7,679 bases of DNA from an uncultured Alphaproteobacteria bacterium (GTDB lineage Bacteria; Pseudomonadota; Alphaproteobacteria; Micavibrionales; Micavibrionaceae). This document shows positions 1 to 5,843 of the stretch, one piece after another. The stretch's first letter is position 1. Every line of letters starts with the position of its first letter. The translations under genes were made by a program, and so were the position numbers. Location: contig CAKZMN010000121.1 in NCBI GenBank assembly GCA_937128575.1, forward strand, positions 1 to 7,679, read 5' to 3'. The notes under the pieces are model-generated. The model saw only the letters and a program-made list of their open reading frames with translations, did not search any database and was not told where the DNA came from.

Positions 1-2
1 CG

Positions 3-629
3 TCACTCAGTATGTCCGCCGCGTTTTTTGTTGGGGTCGGCGTAGCTAAATAGATTAGCCGGATGCGTCATACCGGTTTTTAAATAGAAAAGCTCCACTT
101 CCGTGATCAAGCCCTGCGCATCAATCACGCGCCATTTTTTTAATGTTAGTGGCGCTTCGGTGAAGGCCATCATTAATGATCCTGCTGCTTCGTCTGCGGT
201 TTGGCTTAGCTCGACTTGAAGATAATCACCGCCACGTTTGATGTTTTCTACGCTGACGTCACCGCTGAGATTAATGTCAGAGCGCAATAGAAAATCAGCT
301 AGTGTTTGTCCGATGGGCGCGTTGGTTTGTTCGCCAAGTTCCGCATCATAGAAATAAATAAAGAACCCGTCTGCGACCACGAAATCTTCGATTGGCGGAT
401 CATATTCGAAGCGTAATTTACCCGGGCGCTCTAGATAAAAGGTGCCAACCAGCTGCGTGCCATCATGCGTGGTTTGCACGAATCTGGCCTGCGCGGTTTG
501 CAGGGTGTTTAAATAATTCTCAATTTTTTTCGCCTCGGCAGGTACGTCTTTTACAACTTCCATCTTCGCCATGGCAGGCACAGCAACAAGCAGAGCCAAT
601 AGTGCGGTTATAAAAATTCTCATATTCAT
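3..629 (-). CDS. lolA: Outer-membrane lipoprotein carrier protein LolA
   Basis: LolA takes lipoproteins released by the LolCDE transporter at the inner membrane and ferries them across the periplasm to the outer membrane. The 208-residue product is of normal length for the family. Residues 1-21 form a signal peptide: a short basic start, a hydrophobic core rich in Leu/Ala/Val, and an A-M-A cleavage site before Lys22. The mature part has the LolA signatures: ARFVQT near 48-53, RPGKLRFEYDPP at 68-79 (the family's RPGKFRW-like strand), and LKKWRVIDAQG at 163-173 followed by an ITEVEL strand. The start at 629 is preferred because AAAAGG lies 5 bases upstream; the ATG two codons later is possible. 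The gene is downstream of ftsK on the same strand, the usual alphaproteobacterial order, but a gene on the other strand separates them. No lolB is visible here; many alphaproteobacteria lack one. The assignment is firm. Confidence 0.93.
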   Translation of the reverse strand: MNMRIFITALLALLVAVPAMAKMEVVKDVPAEAKKIENYLNTLQTAQARFVQTTHDGTQLVGTFYLERPGKLRFEYDPPIEDFVVADGFFIYFYDAELGEQTNAPIGQTLADFLLRSDINLSGDVSVENIKRGGDYLQVELSQTADEAAGSLMMAFTEAPLTLKKWRVIDAQGLITEVELFYLKTGMTHPANLFSYADPNKKRGGHTE

Positions 630-674
630 CGATGCCTTTTAGTTACGACATTTGTTTATATCTACATAATGCAG

Positions 675-680
675 ATTATA
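675..680 (-). promoter_or_regulatory. Candidate -10 element for lolA
   Basis: Read on the minus strand this is a perfect TATAAT, placing a start of transcription near 668 and a leader of about 39 bases before the lolA start codon. No good -35 hexamer lies 16-18 bases upstream, so it is either an activator-dependent promoter or a chance match. The odd palindrome TAAAG-G-CTTTA (687-697) lies in the spacer and could be a protein-binding site. Confidence 0.35.
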
Positions 681-732
681 CGGTTCTAAAGGCTTTAATC
701 CTTCGAATCTAGTTTTTCTCTATAAAAAACCA

Positions 733-761
733 TTGACCACGCATTGTTTTTTACATAAGTT
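733..761 (+). promoter_or_regulatory. Candidate promoter of the 139-residue protein gene
   Basis: TTGACC (733-738, five of six matches to the sigma70 -35) is followed after 17 bases by TAAGTT (756-761, only three of six matches to the -10). Transcription would start near 768, leaving a leader of about 25 bases with the ribosome site AAGGA at 779-783. The -10 is poor, so this is a weak call. Confidence 0.3.
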
Positions 762-792
762 CTATTTTTCGAGATAAAAAGGATGCTGCGTA

Positions 793-1212
793 ATGAAAAA
801 TTTTCCGAATATGGATGAGTTGAACTTATCTTCTACCGAGATGGATGATCAACAATATTTGTTGAACTCCATCGCATCGTATGGATTTAGTGCGTTTGTT
901 GAAGAAGAGTATGTGAATTTTAAAGAGTTCGTTGCGCTCTTAGAAGTTTCTTCGCCAAAGCTACAAGCCGAAATTCTTGATTACATTGGTGAGCGCGGCA
1001 TTAAAAAACTTGCCATTATATTTAATCGTAATGCAGCGTCAGAAGCGCCAGAGGCGATGATTTCGGATCGTGAAGAAAACCTACAAAATATTTTCTCAAA
1101 CGCGATATTACATAAAAAAATATCGCCTGCCATTATGCAGACTGTCTACGAACAGCCTGCGCCTTTTAGAGACTTTATGTTTGGTGACTACTTCCAAATA
1201 ATGTGGGCTTAA
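793..1212 (+). CDS. Uncharacterised 139-residue protein between ftsK and lolA
   Basis: I do not recognise this protein. It is supported as a real gene by a good ribosome site (AAGGA at 779-783, nine bases before ATG), by an open frame filling the space between lolA and ftsK, and by a stop 13 bases before the ftsK stop. The product is soluble, with no signal peptide or membrane segment. Residues 1-25 are polar and acidic; 24-75 and 95-118 look like amphipathic helices, with a motif around 43-72 (FKEFVALLE, then LQAEILDYIGERGIKKLA). The C-terminus is aromatic (FRDFMFGDYFQIMW, 125-138). The stretch looks more A/T-rich than its neighbours. It runs against both flanking genes and converges on ftsK, so it is transcribed on its own. 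It may be a lineage-specific or acquired gene; no function is proposed. Confidence 0.75.
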   Translation: MKNFPNMDELNLSSTEMDDQQYLLNSIASYGFSAFVEEEYVNFKEFVALLEVSSPKLQAEILDYIGERGIKKLAIIFNRNAASEAPEAMISDREENLQNIFSNAILHKKISPAIMQTVYEQPAPFRDFMFGDYFQIMWA

Positions 1213-1225
1213 CCGAGCCTAGTTT

Positions 1226-3718
1226 TTAAACGTCGCTGAAATCGCGCACTAGAATTTCACGCTTTCCGGTTTTTGTGGCCTTGCTGATAATGCCTTGGCG
1301 TTCCATTTCTTCGATGATGCGCGCGGCGCGGTTATATCCAATTTGCAAGTAACGCTGCACAAAGCTGGTGGAGGCTTTTCCCTCACGTGCGACCAGAGCC
1401 ACGGCTTGATCATATAGCTCATCTACCTTGTCATCATCATCGCCCCCTGGGCCGCCGCCGAACATAGCGTTCATGATTTCGCTGCTATCGAAATCGCCTT
1501 CTTCATCGGTGATTTCATCGATATATTGCGGCGCGCTTTGGCTGCGTAGAAAATCGGTGACTTGCTCTACATCTTTATCGGATACGAATGGGCCGTGTAC
1601 GCGTGTGATGCGTCCACCAGGCGCCATATACAGCATGTCACCCATGCCTAGCAATTGCTCCGCGCCGCCTTCACCAAGAATGGTACGGCTATCGATTTTT
1701 GATGTAACAGAGAAGCTGATTCTGGTGGGGAAGTTGGCTTTAATTACGCCGGTAATAACATCAACAGATGGGCGCTGGGTTGCCATGATCAGGTGAATAC
1801 CCGCGGCGCGCGCCATCTGCGCCAAGCGTTGAATGGCGGCTTCCACGTCCTTACCTGCGACCAGCATAAGGTCGGCAAATTCATCAACCACCACCACGAT
1901 ATAGGGCAGTTCGGTTAGATCCATGGGCTGTTCTTCGAATACAGGTTTGCCGGTGTCGGCGTCGAATCCGGTTTGTACGCGGCGCATTAAATCTTCGCCT
2001 TTTTTCGCGGCTTCTTTAACGCGTGCGTTGTACCCTTCGATGTTACGTACACCCAATTTAGACATGGCGCGATAGCGTTCCTCCATCTCCTTCACCGTCC
2101 ATTTAAGGGCGACAACGGCCTTGCCGGGCTCGGTCACAACGGGGGACAGCAAATGTGGAATATCGTCATAGACGGATAGTTCCAGCATTTTGGGGTCAAT
2201 CATAATGAAGCGGCATTTTTCTGGGGGCAGTGCGTACAGGATGGATAAAATCATGGTGTTTACAGCAACGGACTTACCCGAACCTGTGGTACCAGCAACC
2301 AATAAATGCGGCATTTTTGCGAGATCGGCCAAGATAGCCTGACCACCGATATCTTTACCCAAGATAAGAGGCACCTTGGCTTTGGTTTTTTCGAACACGC
2401 GGGAGGCGAGTAATTCTTGTAAATACACGGTTTGGCGAATTTTATTGGGCAGCTCGATACCAATCACGTTGCGTCCGGGTACAACCGCGCAACGCACGGA
2501 TACGGCGGACATAGAGCGCGCAATATCATCGGCCAGTGCGATAACGCGGCTAGATTTTGTGCCTGGCGCCGGCTCTAGTTCATATAGCGTAACAACGGGG
2601 CCGGGGTGAATGCTGACGATTTCACCTTCGATTTTGAAGTCTGCCAAAACATTTTGCAAAAGCTCCGCATTTTTACGAAGAGCATCTTCATTTGCTTGTT
2701 CGACCTTGTTTTCGGTTGGTGGATCCTGAATAAGGTTGATGGGCGGTAGATCCCATTCCCCTTCAGTTAGGGCAAAACGTTGCTGGCTTGGTTGTTGCGG
2801 GGCGCTTTGCGGCTTTGCGGCCTGCGGCGTTACAACGGGGATATCGCCCGCGGATGCGCGCGGCGTATCTGTCATTTGCGGCGCTTTGGACGGTCTCGGC
2901 GCGGTATATTCATCTATGTCGTCGTTGATTATGGGGCTGCGTTTTTCGCGAGGACTGCGTTTAAAGGAAGGAATTTTAAACCCAAGCTTTGGAAACTCTG
3001 GGCGATAGCCGTCTTCGTTATAGTGCCTGACCCAGCCGACAAATCCGGCGGCCATTGAATAGGCGAAGGTGGATGTTGCGAGGATCACGTCTTTTACTTT
3101 GATGAGAGCTGCCAATAGCTCTTCGCGCTTGATTGCGGCGGCAAATAAGAAGGTGATTAGCCCCAGAGCGCCCGCGACAAGAGGAACGCCAATTGCGCTG
3201 AGGTGAGGGGAAATGGAGCTTATTTTATTCAGCAGGAGCGTGCCTGCCGCGCTACCGAGATAGGGGTGCACGGCCCATTCGCCAGAGGGAATTTGAGCCA
3301 TGGCGATGGAGGTTAAAATAGTGGCGGCGATAAGCGCGCATGCACGTAGCCAAAGTGGAGAAATTACATCGCGGCGGAAACTACGTACGCCCCAAATAAA
3401 CACGCCAATGGCCAAAACAAAGCTGCCGATACCCATGGTTTGTAGTAACAAATCAGAAAGCCATGCGCCGCTGGCGCCGCCAATGTTGGTTATGCTGTCT
3501 GCGCCGCTGGCGGCTGTGTTCCATGATGGATCGTTATGGTCATAGGTCAGAAGTGATAGGAATAAAAATAGTCCAAACCCAACAAATAAAAGCGCGAATA
3601 TATCAACAAAGCGCCGCGCTAAAAATGCCTGCATTGCGTCTGGTAAGAAAGACATTGAGGATTTTTTTTTGGTAGAACGGCGCCTTTTGGGGCGTTTGAT
3701 TGTACGGGAGCGTGCCAT
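1226..3718 (-). CDS. ftsK: DNA translocase FtsK
   Basis: FtsK is a membrane-anchored hexameric ATPase that pumps DNA through the closing septum and activates XerCD recombination at dif. The 830-residue product is complete. A basic N-terminus (1-20) is followed by four or five hydrophobic segments at about 37-59, 88-111, 120-142, 172-196 and perhaps 208-230. A Pro/Gln-rich linker spans about 240-320, much shorter than in E. coli. The motor domain carries Walker A GTTGSGKS (476-483), Walker B VVVVDEFADLM (608-618) and the ATQRPSVDVITGVIKANFP segment (646-664). The C-terminal winged-helix gamma domain (about 765-830) contains IGYNRAARIIEEME; N796, R800 and E803 match the residues that read KOPS DNA in E. 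coli. The ribosome site is weak (AGAG, five bases before ATG). The coding strand has a run of nine A at codons 17-20. Divergent from the gene at 4010. Confidence 0.97.
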   Translation of the reverse strand: MARSRTIKRPKRRRSTKKKSSMSFLPDAMQAFLARRFVDIFALLFVGFGLFLFLSLLTYDHNDPSWNTAASGADSITNIGGASGAWLSDLLLQTMGIGSFVLAIGVFIWGVRSFRRDVISPLWLRACALIAATILTSIAMAQIPSGEWAVHPYLGSAAGTLLLNKISSISPHLSAIGVPLVAGALGLITFLFAAAIKREELLAALIKVKDVILATSTFAYSMAAGFVGWVRHYNEDGYRPEFPKLGFKIPSFKRSPREKRSPIINDDIDEYTAPRPSKAPQMTDTPRASAGDIPVVTPQAAKPQSAPQQPSQQRFALTEGEWDLPPINLIQDPPTENKVEQANEDALRKNAELLQNVLADFKIEGEIVSIHPGPVVTLYELEPAPGTKSSRVIALADDIARSMSAVSVRCAVVPGRNVIGIELPNKIRQTVYLQELLASRVFEKTKAKVPLILGKDIGGQAILADLAKMPHLLVAGTTGSGKSVAVNTMILSILYALPPEKCRFIMIDPKMLELSVYDDIPHLLSPVVTEPGKAVVALKWTVKEMEERYRAMSKLGVRNIEGYNARVKEAAKKGEDLMRRVQTGFDADTGKPVFEEQPMDLTELPYIVVVVDEFADLMLVAGKDVEAAIQRLAQMARAAGIHLIMATQRPSVDVITGVIKANFPTRISFSVTSKIDSRTILGEGGAEQLLGMGDMLYMAPGGRITRVHGPFVSDKDVEQVTDFLRSQSAPQYIDEITDEEGDFDSSEIMNAMFGGGPGGDDDDKVDELYDQAVALVAREGKASTSFVQRYLQIGYNRAARIIEEMERQGIISKATKTGKREILVRDFSDV

Positions 3719-3720
3719 GG

Positions 3721-3734
3721 GAACTCTGAACTCT
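3721..3734. repeat. 7-bp tandem repeat at the ftsK ribosome-binding position
   Basis: GAACTCT occurs twice back to back. On the ftsK strand this reads AGAGTTC-AGAGTTC, ending two bases before the start codon, so each copy offers a weak AGAG Shine-Dalgarno core, the nearer one five bases from ATG. It may be a simple duplication. Confidence 0.6.
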
Positions 3735-3750
3735 AAGAAGGAATGGAAAA

Positions 3751-3764
3751 CCTCAGAAGTGAGG
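3751..3764 (-). promoter_or_regulatory. Small hairpin in the ftsK leader
   Basis: CCTCA and TGAGG form a perfect five-base stem with a four-base loop. On the ftsK strand the stem is followed by TTTT, so it resembles a weak terminator or attenuator 33 bases before the ftsK start. A second, weaker minus-strand hairpin (arms 3826-3830 and 3817-3821, GCAAA/TTTGC) is followed by TTGTTTTT. Both stems are short, so a role in transcription is only a possibility. Confidence 0.25.
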
Positions 3765-3895
3765 CTTGTTATTGGTAGGTGGTTTTAGGATACCAAATTT
3801 CTATACATAAAAACAAGCAAAAGCCTTTGCGGTTCAAGCTTTTTGGTCATGATTAGAGAAGTTTTCCACGATCCAAAATTCTAGATTATGGGCTT

Positions 3896-3912
3896 GTTAA
3901 GGTTTTGTTAAC
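3896..3912. promoter_or_regulatory. CtrA-like box, GTTAA-N7-TTAAC
   Basis: The sequence is GTTAA, seven bases, then TTAAC, an exact match to the consensus TTAA-N7-TTAAC bound by CtrA, the cell-cycle response regulator of alphaproteobacteria. Because both ends carry the extra G/C, it fits on either strand. It lies 98 bases before the start at 4010 and 178 bases before the ftsK start, so the gene at 4010 is the likelier target. A GANTC methylation site (GATTC, 4012-4016) overlaps that gene's start. The rest of the 291-base divergent region holds a 5-bp inverted repeat (AGCGT 3920-3924 / ACGCT 3932-3936), a KOPS-like octamer and small hairpins. I saw no strong sigma70 promoter in it for either gene. 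Confidence 0.5.
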
Positions 3913-3949
3913 CTTTTAGAGCGTAAATTGCACGCTAAATACGTTTTTT

Positions 3950-3957
3950 GGGTAGGG
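3950..3957 (+). other. KOPS-like octamer GGGTAGGG
   Basis: This is an exact match to GGGNAGGG, the polar sequence that loads and orients FtsK in E. coli. It lies 232 bases upstream of ftsK. Such a match is expected about once by chance in a window of this size counting both strands, so it only gains weight together with the second copy at 5599-5606 on the same strand. Confidence 0.3.
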
Positions 3958-4009
3958 TCTTTATGCCGCGCCGCCTAAAAAACAAAACATTTTTCTAGGG
4001 TAATAATTT

Positions 4010-4372
4010 ATGATTCGACCACAGATATCGGCTAGTCTGCCGCGTATAAATAACATTCAGTATGACGTTTATATCTATCATCGACCAGCTAACCGCAATG
4101 ATATTATCCCTGGCTGGGAGCGTAAAACCAGCACGCAGAATATTCGCCGCGCTCGCTTGAAGGCCAAAAGTCTTTATGAGACCGATCAGTATGAAAAAGT
4201 AGAAATTAAACGCCGGGTTTTTAATGAAGGTGCCGCGCGCAGTTTTTCATCAACCTTCAAAACGTATGAAAATACCGGATATCGAAAAATTTTGAGAGCG
4301 CTTTTAATTACTATGCTCGGCGCGCTTGGTGCAATTGCATCTTTGGGTGTGATGTATCTTACATACGCGTAA
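4010..4372 (+). CDS. Uncharacterised 120-residue protein with C-terminal membrane anchor
   Basis: I cannot name this protein. The start is supported by AGGG (3997-4000), nine bases upstream of ATG. Residues 17-75 look like a small alpha/beta domain: strand YDVYIYH (18-24), a basic helix with IRRARLKAKSLYET (45-58), then strand YEKVEIKRRVF (61-71). The strand-helix-strand pattern ending in Y-x-x-V resembles short alphaproteobacterial proteins I recall only loosely, so no family is claimed. Residues 97-119 form one hydrophobic segment with Leu/Ile/Gly/Ala, and only Ala follows. With no signal peptide, the protein is probably tail-anchored in the inner membrane, with its basic domain in the cytoplasm. 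It has a CtrA-like box upstream, is divergent from ftsK, and ends in a hairpin shared with the convergent gene. A role linked to cell cycle or division is an inference from position alone. Confidence 0.8.
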   Translation: MIRPQISASLPRINNIQYDVYIYHRPANRNDIIPGWERKTSTQNIRRARLKAKSLYETDQYEKVEIKRRVFNEGAARSFSSTFKTYENTGYRKILRALLITMLGALGAIASLGVMYLTYA

Positions 4373-4391
4373 GCGCCACCGCGCGGCGCTT
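4371..4391. terminator. Hairpin terminator between convergent genes
   Basis: AAGCGCC (4371-4377) and GGCGCTT (4385-4391) form a perfect seven-base G/C-rich stem with a seven-base loop. The plus side continues TTATT. The stem starts inside the stop codon at 4370-4372 and ends on the first base of the opposing stop codon at 4391-4393. It probably terminates the plus-strand gene; the minus side lacks a T-run, so termination there would be weaker. Confidence 0.55.
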
Positions 4392-4729
4392 TATTCCATG
4401 ATGCCTAGAGGATCGTTTGTGACCAATGCACTAATTTGATCAAATACATTTGCGTTTTCGTTCATTTGTTCTTTGATTGGCTCATTTTGCTCCGCGAGCG
4501 TTCTGAAAAACTCACCTGCATCTTTCAACAATTTCCCTGCCAAAACATTATGGGGCGTGTCGTTGATAATGCCCTGTGGCTCTTGCACGACTAATGCGGC
4601 CATTTGTTCGAATACGCCTGCATTTTCATGCATTTCTTTTTCCATGTCTGGATTTTGTCCGGCTAGAGTTTTGAAAAACTCAGCAGCGTCCATAAGAAGT
4701 TTTCCGGCAAGTTCGCTATGGGTTGGCAT
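4391..4729 (-). CDS. Small protein of two tandem 51-residue helical repeats
   Basis: The product is 112 residues, cytoplasmic, and of a type I do not recognise. Residues 4-54 and 60-110 are two copies of the same unit, aligned without gaps and identical at about 30 of 51 positions. Each begins LAGKLL-x-DA-x-EFF, continues TLA-x-QN, then M-x-EN-x-x-VF-x-Q-x-x-ALV, and ends P-x-GI. The pattern suggests two helices per unit with a conserved EFF/TLAxQN face. The ATG at 4729 is chosen because AAAGGA (4739-4744) lies nine bases upstream. A GTG at 4768 in the same frame would add 13 residues outside the repeat and has AAGG almost touching it. The gene follows pheA on the same strand after 98 bases with a hairpin between, so it may have its own transcript. 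No catalytic motif is seen; a binding or scaffold role is possible. Confidence 0.82.
   Translation of the reverse strand: MPTHSELAGKLLMDAAEFFKTLAGQNPDMEKEMHENAGVFEQMAALVVQEPQGIINDTPHNVLAGKLLKDAGEFFRTLAEQNEPIKEQMNENANVFDQISALVTNDPLGIME
4400..4720 (-). repeat. Intragenic duplication, two 153-bp units
   Basis: Bases 4568-4720 and 4552-4400 encode the two protein repeats, separated by five residues (NDTPH minus its His). The protein units are about 59% identical but the DNA has clearly diverged, so the duplication is old and kept by selection on the protein. Confidence 0.85.
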
Positions 4730-4781
4730 TAATATAGATCCTTTATTATTCAATGTATTTGTTTGCACCTTAGCACATATG

Positions 4782-4802
4782 GGGGCTTTTGGTGCAAGCC
4801 CC
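4782..4802. terminator. Inverted repeat downstream of pheA
   Basis: GGGGCTT (4782-4788) and AAGCCCC (4796-4802) form a perfect seven-base stem with a seven-base loop, 25 bases beyond the pheA stop. No T-run follows on the pheA strand, so it is not a classical terminator. It could be a Rho-assisted stop, an RNA-stabilising 3' hairpin, or an operator for the repeat-protein gene. Confidence 0.4.
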
Positions 4803-4827
4803 TTATGGCTGTATTTTTAATGGCGCT

Positions 4828-5697
4828 TTAGATTTCGTCGCTGCGCTTTGTATATAAAGTTCTGAACTTATGAGCAGGGTAGGAGCCCAAAAACTTTACG
4901 TCTTCGGCGTAGAACCCTAGCTCTTCTATCGCACGTTTGAAGGCAGCGCTTTCTGGATGTCCTTCTATGTCGCAGTAAAATTGAGCGGCTTGGAAATGTT
5001 CATCAACGTAGGATTCCAGTTTCACCATACTGAGGCCATTTGTGGCGAATCCACCGAGGCTTTTATATAAAGCGGCAGGAATGTTTCGTACTTCGAATGT
5101 TAAACTCGTGATGGTTTTGTCTTTTTCATCGATCTTAGGAATTTGTGGCTCGGTAGAGAGGATTAAAAAACGTGTTGTGTTGTGATGCTCGTCCTGAATA
5201 TTTTCTTCCAAAATATCGAGATCATAAATTTTCGCGGCCAATGATGACGCAATCGCGCCGTGCTCAGGATCTTTTAAGCGCGACACTTCTTCTGCCGCGC
5301 CCGCTGTGTCGGCATGTACATGAGCGTTTAGCCCAAGTTTTTTAATCAGCTTTCGACATTGTGGAATGGCGTGAACGTGGCTGTGGACGTGTTTTAAATC
5401 TTTGATTTTTGTACCCTTTGCGCCCAATAAATTATGTTCAATGGGCTGGAAATGTTCGCCAATAATATACAGGCCGCTCTCGGGTAGCAGGTGATGCACA
5501 TCAGCGACGCGCCCTGCGATTGTATTGTCCACCGGGATCATTGCTAAATCGACTGTGCCACTTTGTAGCGCGGTGAAGGCATCATCGAAAGTGTGGCAGG
5601 GCAGGGTTTCCAAATCAGGGAAAACCGTGCGGCACGCCAAATCTGAATAAGCGCCGAGCGCTCCTTGAAAAGCAATTTTTTTATAGTTGGTTGTCAT
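4828..5697 (-). CDS. pheA: Prephenate dehydratase with ACT domain
   Basis: The enzyme converts prephenate to phenylpyruvate, the committed step of phenylalanine synthesis, in the cytoplasm. The 289 residues form a stand-alone dehydratase with no chorismate mutase domain. The catalytic part (about 6-182) has QGALGAYSDLA (11-21), PVDNTIAGRVADVHHLLP (55-72) and the catalytic TTRF motif (174-177). The ACT domain (about 196-275) should bind phenylalanine for feedback control. In it NIPAALYKSLGGFATNG (205-221) and KLESY (226-230) replace the GALV and ESRP motifs of the enterobacterial enzyme; LESY is the usual alphaproteobacterial form. A good promoter lies at 5730-5758, but no Shine-Dalgarno sequence precedes the ATG. 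A four-codon frame (5708-5694, Met-Ile-Glu-Lys-stop) overlaps the start. There is no Phe-rich leader peptide. The gene is divergent from the cytochrome c gene. Confidence 0.96.
   Translation of the reverse strand: MTTNYKKIAFQGALGAYSDLACRTVFPDLETLPCHTFDDAFTALQSGTVDLAMIPVDNTIAGRVADVHHLLPESGLYIIGEHFQPIEHNLLGAKGTKIKDLKHVHSHVHAIPQCRKLIKKLGLNAHVHADTAGAAEEVSRLKDPEHGAIASSLAAKIYDLDILEENIQDEHHNTTRFLILSTEPQIPKIDEKDKTITSLTFEVRNIPAALYKSLGGFATNGLSMVKLESYVDEHFQAAQFYCDIEGHPESAAFKRAIEELGFYAEDVKFLGSYPAHKFRTLYTKRSDEI
5599..5606 (+). other. KOPS-like octamer GGGCAGGG
   Basis: This is a second exact GGGNAGGG match, on the same strand as the one at 3950-3957, inside pheA and antisense to it. I found no exact match on the minus strand of this window. 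Confidence 0.3.
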
Positions 5698-5729
5698 TTT
5701 TCTATCATTTACAAAATTTTGGTTGAATG

Positions 5730-5758
5730 ACTATACGCAAACTGTATATCTATGTCGA
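5730..5758 (-). promoter_or_regulatory. Promoter of pheA
   Basis: On the minus strand TCGACA (5758-5753, five of six to TTGACA) is followed after 17 bases by TATAGT (5735-5730, five of six to TATAAT). Transcription should begin near 5723, giving a short leader of about 25 bases. The -35 lies within the palindrome TGTCGACA (5753-5760), which also supplies the -35 of the opposing promoter. Confidence 0.55.
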
Positions 5759-5782
5759 CAAGTCCTATGAGACTGTTATAGT
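5755..5782 (+). promoter_or_regulatory. Promoter of the cytochrome c gene
   Basis: TCGACA (5755-5760) is followed after 16 bases by TATAGT (5777-5782), preceded by TGT, so it also has an extended -10. Transcription should start near 5789, leaving about 55 bases before the ATG at 5844. It uses the same palindromic -35 as the pheA promoter. Confidence 0.6.
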
Positions 5783-5796
5783 TTCTTTGTAACTAT
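5778..5796. promoter_or_regulatory. Inverted repeat over the cytochrome promoter start
   Basis: ATAGTT (5778-5783) and AACTAT (5791-5796) are perfect inverted arms around a seven-base centre. The repeat covers most of the -10 and the predicted transcription start, a typical place for a repressor operator. The arms are A/T-rich and the binding protein, if any, is unknown. Confidence 0.35.
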
Positions 5797-5843
5797 TCAA
5801 TGTGAACTTCAGGTTTTGCGAGAAGGGATTACGGTAGATTTAG

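Noticed and set aside
1428..1796. 122-codon plus-strand open frame inside ftsK
   Set aside because: It is antisense to the FtsK motor domain, whose motifs are intact, has low-complexity Ser/Pro content and no ribosome site; it is a shadow of ftsK coding bias.
3861..3869. DnaA-box-like TTTTCCACG upstream of ftsK
   Set aside because: It differs from TTWTNCACA at the last base and stands alone, so it is not strong enough to call.
4730..4768. 13-residue N-terminal extension of the repeat protein from a GTG
   Set aside because: The GTG has AAGG almost touching it, while the ATG at 4729 has AAAGGA at ideal spacing and begins right before the first repeat.
4473..4820. 115-codon plus-strand open frame over the repeat protein
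   Set aside because: It mirrors the minus-strand repeat gene, which has a good ribosome site and a conserved internal duplication; the plus frame has neither.
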